From: DASQJL01 sp035689165
GTDB lineage: Bacteria > Eisenbacteria > RBG-16-71-46 > SZUA-252
Length of the DNA: 7,101 nt
Direction of reading: 5' to 3'
Assembly (NCBI GenBank): GCA_035689165.1
Contig: DASSLZ010000083.1
Span: forward strand, 1-7,101
Both the position numbers and the translations under genes were made by a program. Positions 1-5,189 of this stretch are shown here, one piece after another; position 1 is the stretch's first letter; every line of letters begins with the position of its first letter. Under the pieces are notes generated by a model. It saw only the letters and a list, made by a program, of their open reading frames with translations. It was not told where the DNA came from and did no database searches.

Positions 1-464
1 GCCTGGCGGCCCGCCTGGTCGAGCGCGGCGCCGATCCCTCGCGCACGGCGCTCTCCCTGTTCGTCCGGAAGTCGCCGGCCAGCCTCCGCGTGCTGGGTCT
101 GGCCCTCGCTTCCCTGGAATCGCGCGCGGCGGGGAAGGTGAGCGTGCTCACCATCTCCCGCGCCATGTTCGACGAGGCGAAAGCCGCCCCCGAGGACGCG
201 GACGGCATCGTCCAGTACGCGCAGTCGGTGAACGGCGCTTTGATCGGCGTGCTGATCCAGGAGACCGCGCCCGGCGAGGTGCGGATCTCCTTCCGCTCCG
301 ACGGCAGCGTGGACGTGAACGACATCGCCGGCCGCTTCGGCGGTGGCGGACATCGGAACGCGGCGGGCGCCCGGCTCCGCGGCGAGCTTTCGGTCGTGCG
401 CGAGTCGGTGCTCCAGGCACTCGAACAGGCGGTGAATGGCGGACCTCCTGCACCTCGTGGATAA
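1..464 (+). CDS. DHH/DHHA1 phosphoesterase, NrnA-type oligoribonuclease / pAp phosphatase (3' part)
   Basis: The frame is open from the window edge (first full codon at 3) and ends at TAA 462-464, so 153 C-terminal residues are visible. NrnA proteins have about 310-340 residues, so the N-terminal DHH catalytic half with its metal-binding Asp/His motifs lies outside. The visible part is the DHHA1 substrate-binding domain. Its hallmark is the glycine-rich motif FGGGGHRNAAGA near nt 336-371, matching the GGGGHxxAaG signature of the family. Known members degrade 2- to 5-nt RNA fragments and dephosphorylate 3'-phosphoadenosine 5'-phosphate in the cytoplasm. The gene commonly sits between rbfA and truB, which fits here. 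The last nine residues (NGGPPAPRG) are read through the start of truB and are probably a non-functional tail. Without the DHH half, NrnA versus another DHHA1 subfamily cannot be settled. Confidence 0.88.
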   Translation, partial: LAARLVERGADPSRTALSLFVRKSPASLRVLGLALASLESRAAGKVSVLTISRAMFDEAKAAPEDADGIVQYAQSVNGALIGVLIQETAPGEVRISFRSDGSVDVNDIAGRFGGGGHRNAAGARLRGELSVVRESVLQALEQAVNGGPPAPRG

Positions 465-1410
465 GCCCGAGGGCTGGACGTCGCACGACGTGGTCGCCCG
501 GCTGCGCGGCATCCTGGGCGAGCGCCGGATCGGGCACGCCGGCACCCTCGATCCCTTCGCGAGCGGCCTCCTGGTCCTGGGGGAGGGGCGCACCACGCCG
601 CTGCTTTCCTGCATCGGCCTCCTCCCGAAGCGCTACGTCGCGCGCGCGCTCCTGGGCGTCGAGACCGACACGCAGGACCGCACCGGCCGCGTCGTGGCCA
701 GCGCCAATCCGGAATCCATTCCCGGGCGCGATCGCGTCGAGGAGGCGCTGGCCGCGTTCCGGGGCCGCATCATGCAGTGTCCGCCGGCCTACTCCGCCGT
801 CAAGGTGGGCGGCGAGCGCTCCTACCGCGTGGCGCGCCGCGGGGGCGACCCCGAGCGGAAGCCGCGTCCGGCGCACGTCTACGCGCTGGAGCTGTCCGGC
901 GAGGCGCGGCATCCCGAGATCGCGTTCACGGCCACGGTCAGCCGCGGCACGTACGTGCGCACGCTGGCGCACGACCTGGGGCGGGCGCTGGGCTGCGGCG
1001 CCCACCTGACGGCGCTCCGCCGCACGGCGATCGGTCCCTTCCAGGTCGAGGACGCGCTCTCGCCCGCGCGCGAGGCGGGTCATGCCGCCGAGCGTTTCCG
1101 CGAGCGCGCCATCCCGCCCGAGCGGGCCCTTTCCTTCCTGCCGCGGATGCGGCTCGACCGGAGCGAGGCGGACCGGCTCCGCTTTGGCGCGGCACCATCC
1201 TCCGATCCCGCGCGGCTCGAAGCGGCGCAGGAGGACGACCCGCTGCCGCCCGGAGAGGCGGGATGGCCGGTGGCGCTTCTGGACGACGAGGGGATGCTGG
1301 TCGCGCTCGCGCGGCCGATGGAATCCCAGCGTCCCGGAGAGCCGATGGTGCTCCTGCGCGTGATGAGCGCGACGCCGGAGCGGACCCCCGCCGGCGAGGA
1401 GGGGCGGTGA
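436..1410 (+). CDS. truB: tRNA pseudouridine(55) synthase TruB
   Basis: The product has 324 residues (E. coli TruB has 314) and should isomerise U55 in the T-loop of tRNAs. The start ATG gives the usual opening, with VDKPEGWTSHDVV at residues 8-20 close to the N-terminus. The catalytic motif GHAGTLDPFASGLL follows, with the nucleophile Asp39. Tyr67 (KRYVA) matches the active-site tyrosine, PPAYSAVKVGG starts at residue 116, and SRGTYVRTLAHDLG (169-182) carries the arginine that pairs with the catalytic Asp. From about residue 215 there is a divergent C-terminal domain with an acidic/proline-rich stretch and a charged tail. The gene begins inside the end of the DHH phosphoesterase gene (29-nt overlap, different frame) with only a weak ribosome site, suggesting translational coupling. 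It ends in GTGA shared with the next start. The TruB call is near certain. Confidence 0.97.
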   Translation: MADLLHLVDKPEGWTSHDVVARLRGILGERRIGHAGTLDPFASGLLVLGEGRTTPLLSCIGLLPKRYVARALLGVETDTQDRTGRVVASANPESIPGRDRVEEALAAFRGRIMQCPPAYSAVKVGGERSYRVARRGGDPERKPRPAHVYALELSGEARHPEIAFTATVSRGTYVRTLAHDLGRALGCGAHLTALRRTAIGPFQVEDALSPAREAGHAAERFRERAIPPERALSFLPRMRLDRSEADRLRFGAAPSSDPARLEAAQEDDPLPPGEAGWPVALLDDEGMLVALARPMESQRPGEPMVLLRVMSATPERTPAGEEGR

Positions 1411-2366
1411 CCGCCGCGGTCCCTTCCGAGACGCGCGAGGGCGTCCCGGTCGCCGGGCGTCCCATCGCGCTCACGATCGGCGTCTTCGATGGGCTTCACC
1501 GGGGGCACCGGCGGGTGATCGAGGCCACCGTCGCGGCGGCCCGCGAGATGGCGGGCGCCGCGTGGGTGGCCACCTTCGATCCGCACCCCGACACGGTCGT
1601 GCGCGGCGTCGAGCCGCGCGCCTGGATCACCCCTCCCGAGGAGCGGAAGGCGCTGCTGCACGCGCTGGGGGTGGACCGGGTCGAGGTGATCCGCTTCGAC
1701 CACGCCGTCCAGGAGCTCCTCCCCGAGGGGTTCCTCGACCGGATCCTGGGTCCCGGCGCGCCGCTTCGGACGCTGGTCGTGGGACCCGACTTCCGGATGG
1801 GGAAGAACCGCGTGGGTGACCGCGCCTATCTCGAAGAGCTGGGAAAGCGCCGCGGCTTCAGCGTGCGCGAGGCGCCGTTCCTCATGGGCAACGGGGCCAA
1901 GCTCTCGAGCACGCTGCTCCGGCGGGAGATCGAGACCGGACTGGTGGAGGAGGCGGCCGCCATCCTGGGCCGGCCCTACGCGCTCGAAGGGACCGTGGGG
2001 AGCGGCGCCGGCCGGGGCACCGGCCTGGGGTACCCGACGGCGAATCTCGAGGTCTCCCCCCAGAAGCTCCTTCCCGCGAGCGGTATCTACCTGTCGGAAA
2101 ACGAGCTGGAAGGGCGGATCCAGCCCGGGATCACCTACGTCGGGAGCGCCGGCACCTTCGGTCCCGGCCCGGTGCGCGTGGAGGTGCACCTCCTCGACTT
2201 CGCCGGGAGCCTGCGGGGGAAGGCGCTTCGGACGCTATTGATCCGGCGACTCCGCGCCGATAAGGTGTTCGACTCGCCGAAGGCGCTCATCGAGGCGATG
2301 GACAAGGACTTGGCCGATGCCCGGGCCTGGTGGGGAAGCGCCCGCGGAGCGGGAAGCCGCGGCTGA
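1407..2366 (+). CDS. ribF: Bifunctional riboflavin kinase / FAD synthetase RibF
   Basis: This 319-residue protein (E. coli RibF 313) makes FMN from riboflavin and then FAD. The GTG start is chosen because GAGGAGG at 1396-1402 precedes it and it overlaps the truB stop as GTGA. It leaves 19 residues before the first conserved block. The N-terminal half is the nucleotidyl-transferase FAD synthetase: GVFDGLHRGHR at 25-35 with the HxGH motif, then TFDPHP at 56-61, VGPDFRMGKNRVGD in the middle, and SSTLLRREIETG closing the domain. The C-terminal half is the riboflavin kinase: GTGLGYPTANLEV with the PTAN ATP/Mg motif at 210-213, and VEVHLLDF with the likely catalytic Glu259. The segment that is usually NIGxRPT reads YVGSAGTFG (244-252), and the usual dlYG is SLRG. 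These are unusual for a kinase that is otherwise complete. Translation is probably coupled to truB. Confidence 0.96.
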   Translation: MTAAVPSETREGVPVAGRPIALTIGVFDGLHRGHRRVIEATVAAAREMAGAAWVATFDPHPDTVVRGVEPRAWITPPEERKALLHALGVDRVEVIRFDHAVQELLPEGFLDRILGPGAPLRTLVVGPDFRMGKNRVGDRAYLEELGKRRGFSVREAPFLMGNGAKLSSTLLRREIETGLVEEAAAILGRPYALEGTVGSGAGRGTGLGYPTANLEVSPQKLLPASGIYLSENELEGRIQPGITYVGSAGTFGPGPVRVEVHLLDFAGSLRGKALRTLLIRRLRADKVFDSPKALIEAMDKDLADARAWWGSARGAGSRG

Positions 2367-2377
2367 AACGGAAGTGC

Positions 2378-2403
2378 TTGCAACCTGAACGCACTGTGAT
2401 ACA
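2378..2403 (+). promoter_or_regulatory. Weak promoter-like stretch upstream of rpsO
   Basis: TTGCAA (2378-2383) resembles a -35 box. TGTGATACA (2395-2403) resembles an extended -10 (TGn plus GATACA), in a locally AT-richer pocket between ribF and rpsO. The spacer is only 14 nt, so the match to a sigma-70 promoter is poor. A 5-bp inverted repeat (2373-2377 with 2391-2395) overlaps it. An internal rpsO promoter is common in this operon type, but here it is only a suggestion. Confidence 0.25.
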
Positions 2404-2430
2404 TTCCCGCTCCAGAGAGAGAGGGAAAGT
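2401..2430 (+). promoter_or_regulatory. Hairpin in the rpsO leader, next to the ribosome binding site
   Basis: The stretch folds into a stem of 10 base pairs. 2401-2402 pairs with 2429-2430, TTCCC 2404-2408 with GGGAA 2423-2427, and CTC 2410-2412 with GAG 2419-2421. A·A (2403/2428) and G·A (2409/2422) mismatches and a 6-nt loop complete it. It ends one base before the rpsO Shine-Dalgarno site. In several bacteria S15 represses its own mRNA through leader structures, so this is a candidate autoregulatory element. That role is inferred from position and family knowledge. The GA-repeat in the 3' arm allows register shifts. Confidence 0.4.
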
Positions 2431-2431
2431 C

Positions 2432-2438
2432 AAGGAGG
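2432..2438 (+). promoter_or_regulatory. Shine-Dalgarno site deciding the rpsO GTG start
   Basis: AAGGAGG, a near-perfect anti-16S match, lies 8 nt before GTG 2447. The frame is open further upstream (in-frame start at 2330), but only this start gives the 89-residue length of S15 with the normal MPLSPERK-type N-terminus. Confidence 0.85.
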
Positions 2439-2446
2439 TGGCACCG

Positions 2447-2716
2447 GTGCCGTTATCGCCTGAACGGAAGCGCGAAGTGATCGGACAGTTCAAGACCCAC
2501 GAGGCCGACTCCGGGTCGGCCGAAGTCCAGATCGCGCTTCTCACGGAACGAATCAAGTACCTGACGGAGCACTTCAAGGTCCACAAGCGCGACCATCACA
2601 GTCGCCGCGGACTACTCCGGATGGTGGGTCAAAGGCGACGGCTACTCGACTATCTGAAGGCGACGAAAGTCGAGCGCTACCGGGCAGTGGTCAAGGAGCT
2701 GGGCCTCCGCAAGTAG
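2447..2716 (+). CDS. rpsO: 30S ribosomal protein S15
   Basis: The product has 89 residues, exactly the usual S15 length. S15 is a primary 16S rRNA-binding protein that holds the central-domain three-way junction and forms bridges to the 50S subunit. Family blocks are intact: an N-terminal MPLSPERKREVIGQF, then HEADSGSAEVQIALLTERI, then HFKVHKRDHHSRRGLLRMV, and RRLLDYLKATKVERYRAVV. His42, Asp49 and Ser52 match the rRNA-contacting residues of the protein (H41, D48, S51 without Met). The start is GTG, set by the strong ribosome site 8 nt upstream. A GTG start on a highly expressed ribosomal protein gene is less usual but is offset by that site. It lies 80 nt after ribF and 168 nt before pnp, the conserved rpsO-pnp pairing, and is probably co-transcribed with pnp since no U-tract terminator separates them. 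Confidence 0.98.
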   Translation: MPLSPERKREVIGQFKTHEADSGSAEVQIALLTERIKYLTEHFKVHKRDHHSRRGLLRMVGQRRRLLDYLKATKVERYRAVVKELGLRK

Positions 2717-2785
2717 GCTCCTCCCCGCGCCCCGAACGGGCCGCAGGGACCCCGCCGCAGTTCCTCCCGAAGACACCCTTACGAG

Positions 2786-2811
2786 CCCTCGAAGGCATGA
2801 GCCGTCGAGGG
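2786..2811 (+). promoter_or_regulatory. Hairpin I in the rpsO-pnp intergenic leader
   Basis: CCCTCGA (2786-2792) pairs perfectly with TCGAGGG (2805-2811). A single A·G mismatch (2793/2804) separates this from an inner GGC/GCC stem closed by an ATGA tetraloop. No T-run follows, so it does not look like an intrinsic terminator. In E. coli the rpsO-pnp spacer carries RNase III-cut hairpins through which PNPase represses its own synthesis. A similar role here is inference from position. Confidence 0.5.
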
Positions 2812-2847
2812 GGCGCCGCATTTGGCCCATGGTTCGCCGGCGGCGTC
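2812..2847 (+). promoter_or_regulatory. Hairpin II in the pnp leader
   Basis: CGCCGC (2814-2819) pairs with GCGGCG (2840-2845). It extends outward by a G·T and a G-C pair (2813/2846, 2812/2847), enclosing a 20-nt loop that itself has a short GGC/GCC stem. It directly abuts hairpin I, so the two could stack. GC-rich DNA makes such stems easy to find, so support is modest. Confidence 0.35.
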
Positions 2848-2870
2848 GTGTCCTTCGAGCCAGTCGCTAC

Positions 2871-2878
2871 AAAAGGAG
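2871..2878 (+). promoter_or_regulatory. Shine-Dalgarno site deciding the pnp start
   Basis: AAAAGGAG ends 6 nt before ATG 2885. An in-frame ATG at 2879 touches the site with no spacing and is unlikely to be used. The upstream in-frame TTG at 2822 has no ribosome site and would add a non-conserved N-terminus. Confidence 0.8.
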
Positions 2879-2884
2879 ATGAGA

Positions 2885-5080
2885 ATGCCCGAATCAGTAA
2901 GCCTTGAGCTTGGCGGCCGCACGTACCGCATCGAGGTCGGCAAGGTGGCCAAGCAGGCTTCGGGTTCCACGTGGGTCCAGTTCGGCGAGACCGTGGTGCT
3001 CTGCGCCGCGGTCGCCAGCAAGGACCCGATCGAGAAGGACTTCTTCCCGCTCAGCGTCGAGTACCGGGAGAAGACCTACGCCGCGGGGCGCATCCCCGGC
3101 GGCTTCTTCAAGCGTGAGGGGAGGCCGACGGAGAAGGAGATCCTCTCCAGCCGCCTCATCGACCGCCCGCTCCGTCCGCTCTTCCCGGACGGCTATCGCA
3201 ACGAGATCCAGATCATGTGCACGGTCCTCTCCTCGGACCAGCAGAACGACTCCGACATCCTCGGCGTCACCGGCGCGTCGGCCGCGCTCATGGTCTCCGA
3301 CATTCCTTTCCCCGAGCCGGTCTCCGCGGTCCGCGTGGGCCTGGTCGAGGGGAAGATGGTCCTGAACCCCACCTTCGCCGAGCTGGACGAATCCACGCTC
3401 GACCTGGTGGTCGCGGCCACCGACTCCAACGTCGTGATGGTGGAGGCGGGCGCCCGTGAGGTGCAGGAGAGCCAGATCGTCGAGGCGCTGGAGTTCGCGC
3501 ACGAGGCGATCCGGAAGCTGAACCGCATGCAGCACGACCTGCGCGAGCGGGTCGGTAAGCCCAAGCGCGTCTTCCCGCTCCCGCAGCGCGACGAGACGCT
3601 GGCCAAGCAGATCGCCGCCGAGTATGGCGACCGCGCCCGCCAGGCGAACCGCACCGCCGAGAAGCACGCGCGCCAGGATGCCCTGGACAAGCTCCGCGAC
3701 GACGCGGTCGCGAAGTACGAGGCGTCGAACCCCGGCTCCGGCAAGCTGGTGCGCCAGGTGCTGAACGAGCTGGAGGAGCACGACGTCCGCCACATGATCG
3801 TCAAGGAGCACAAGCGTCCGGACGGGCGCGGCTTCGACGACATCCGCGCCATCACCTGTGAGGTCAGCCCGCTTCCGCGCACGCACGGCTCGTCGCTCTT
3901 CACGCGCGGCCAGACGCAGGCGCTCGTGGTCGCCACGCTGGGCACCAAGGTGGACGAGCAGCGGGTCGAGGAGCTGGAAGGCCAGTCGTGGAAGAGCTTC
4001 ATGCTCCACTACAATTTCCCGCCCTACAGCGTCGGCGAGGTCCGTCCCTTCCGCGGCCCCGGCCGCCGGGAGATCGGCCACGGCGCGCTCGCCGAGCGCG
4101 CTCTCGAGCCGCTGATTCCGAGCGACGTGGACTTCCCCTACACCATCCGCATCGTCTCCGACATCCTGGAGTCGAACGGCAGCTCGTCCATGGCGACGAT
4201 CTGCGGCGGAAGCCTCTCCTTGATGGACGCGGGCGTGCCGATCAAGTCGCACGTCGCCGGCGTGGCGATGGGGCTGGTCGGGGAGGAGAACGAGTTCGCC
4301 ATCCTGACCGACATCCAGGGGGTGGAAGACCACCTGGGCGACATGGACTTCAAGGTCGCGGGCACCAAGGACGGCATCACGGCGCTCCAGATGGACATCA
4401 AGATCGCCGGCGTCTCCTATGCGCTCATGGCCGAGGCGCTGGAGCGGGCCAAGAAGGCGCGCCTGTTCGTGCTCAGTAAGATGGACGCCGCGATCGCGGC
4501 GCCGCGCTCGGAGCTGTCGCCGTACGCGCCGCGCATCTACATCATGATGATCGACCCCGACAAGATCCGCGAGGTCATCGGACCGGGCGGCAAGATGATC
4601 AAGAAGATCAGCGCCGAGACCGGCACGCAGATCGACATCGAGGACACCGGCGAGGTCCGGATCGCGGCCTTCAGCGGCGCCGACGGCGACCGCGCGCGGG
4701 AGATCATCCGCGGCATCACCGAGGATCCGGAGATCGGCCGCGTCTACCAGGGGATCGTGCGGCGGGTGGTGCCGTTCGGCGCCTTCGTCGAGATCTCGCC
4801 CGGCAAGGACGGTCTGGTTCACATCTCCGAGCTCGAGCCGAAGCGGGTCGAGCGGGTCGAGGACGTCATCAACGAGGGGGACACCGTCCTCGTCAAGGTG
4901 ATCGGCATCGACCGCGAGGGGAAGATCAAGCTGAGCCGCAAGCAGGCCCTTCCGGGCTACGTGCCCTCCGAAGAGGACGGCGCGTCCGACCGGGGCGGCG
5001 ACGGCCGCAGGGGCGGCGGCGGCGGACGAGGCGGCGACCGTGGTCCGCGCGGACGGCGGCCGGAGCCGTCGCGGCGTTGA
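2885..5080 (+). CDS. pnp: Polyribonucleotide nucleotidyltransferase (PNPase)
   Basis: This 731-residue enzyme (E. coli 711) degrades RNA 3'-5' by phosphorolysis and is normally a trimer with roles in mRNA decay. Domain order is complete. The first RNase PH core includes FFKREGRP at 74-81, the RNA-channel loop. An all-helical linker follows. The second RNase PH core starts near RPDGR (311-315), with the phosphate-binding serine cluster at 433-435 and catalytic DHLGDMDFKVAG (Asp482 and Asp488, matching E. coli D486/D492). A KH domain has GxxG in IGPGGK (565-570), and an S1 domain runs from about 618. After the S1 fold a 37-residue tail (695-731) is about one third Gly and one quarter Arg with RGG repeats. 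The tail would be disordered and RNA-binding (inference). The ATG at 2885 is chosen by the ribosome site. A long structured leader suggests post-transcriptional control, and a strong terminator follows. Confidence 0.98.
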   Translation: MPESVSLELGGRTYRIEVGKVAKQASGSTWVQFGETVVLCAAVASKDPIEKDFFPLSVEYREKTYAAGRIPGGFFKREGRPTEKEILSSRLIDRPLRPLFPDGYRNEIQIMCTVLSSDQQNDSDILGVTGASAALMVSDIPFPEPVSAVRVGLVEGKMVLNPTFAELDESTLDLVVAATDSNVVMVEAGAREVQESQIVEALEFAHEAIRKLNRMQHDLRERVGKPKRVFPLPQRDETLAKQIAAEYGDRARQANRTAEKHARQDALDKLRDDAVAKYEASNPGSGKLVRQVLNELEEHDVRHMIVKEHKRPDGRGFDDIRAITCEVSPLPRTHGSSLFTRGQTQALVVATLGTKVDEQRVEELEGQSWKSFMLHYNFPPYSVGEVRPFRGPGRREIGHGALAERALEPLIPSDVDFPYTIRIVSDILESNGSSSMATICGGSLSLMDAGVPIKSHVAGVAMGLVGEENEFAILTDIQGVEDHLGDMDFKVAGTKDGITALQMDIKIAGVSYALMAEALERAKKARLFVLSKMDAAIAAPRSELSPYAPRIYIMMIDPDKIREVIGPGGKMIKKISAETGTQIDIEDTGEVRIAAFSGADGDRAREIIRGITEDPEIGRVYQGIVRRVVPFGAFVEISPGKDGLVHISELEPKRVERVEDVINEGDTVLVKVIGIDREGKIKLSRKQALPGYVPSEEDGASDRGGDGRRGGGGGRGGDRGPRGRRPEPSRR

Positions 5081-5109
5081 CGCGGTACCGGAACCGATTC
5101 GATAGCAGG

Positions 5110-5144
5110 CGGCGGACGGAGGCTTCGGCCTCCGTCGCCGTTTT
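5110..5144 (+). terminator. Intrinsic terminator after pnp
   Basis: CGGC (5110-5113) plus GACGGAGGC (5115-5123) pairs with GCCTCCGTC (5128-5136) plus GCCG (5137-5140). This is a 13-bp stem with one bulged G (5114), a TTCG tetraloop (5124-5127), and TTTT at 5141-5144. The stem is very stable and the T-tract is short. It is oriented for + strand transcripts only. It sits 30-64 nt after the pnp stop, so it should end most truB-ribF-rpsO-pnp transcripts and reduce entry into the peptidase gene. Confidence 0.88.
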
Positions 5145-5154
5145 CAGGAAGCGC

Positions 5155-5172
5155 GCGCCCCGAAGGGGGCGC
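5155..5172 (+). promoter_or_regulatory. Hairpin just upstream of the M16 peptidase ribosome site
   Basis: GCGCCCC (5155-5161) pairs perfectly with GGGGCGC (5166-5172) around a GAAG loop. It ends one base before the GGAGGAG Shine-Dalgarno site (5174-5180). It could affect ribosome access or mark a 5' end, but no function can be shown from sequence. Confidence 0.35.
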
Positions 5173-5189
5173 TGGAGGAGCGGGACGCC

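Noticed and set aside
777..1406. Upstream in-frame extension of ribF reaching back through truB
   Set aside because: The extension is Arg/Ala/Gly-rich and is only the alternate frame of truB. GTG 1407 with GAGGAGG gives a normal-length RibF.
148..2189. Two further long minus-strand frames (148-1083 and 1080-2189) antisense to truB and ribF
   Set aside because: Arg/Ala/Gly-rich translations without motifs, opposite genes with clear catalytic signatures.
2786..2820. Intrinsic terminator between rpsO and pnp
   Set aside because: The stem is good, but it is followed by GGCGCCGCA rather than a T-run, so it is treated as a leader structure.
2845..2873. Promoter directly before pnp (TACAAA as -10)
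   Set aside because: No -35 match at proper spacing, and transcription would start at or after the ribosome site.
2894..4822. Open frame of 642 codons on the minus strand, antisense to pnp
   Set aside because: The product is low-complexity, rich in Asp, Arg, Leu, Val and His, with no recognisable domain. It mirrors the codon usage of pnp in high-GC DNA, where stops are rare in the opposite frame.
4843..4860. Tandem 9-bp repeat GCGGGTCGA in pnp
   Set aside because: It simply encodes the repeated Arg-Val-Glu of KRVERVED in the S1 domain.
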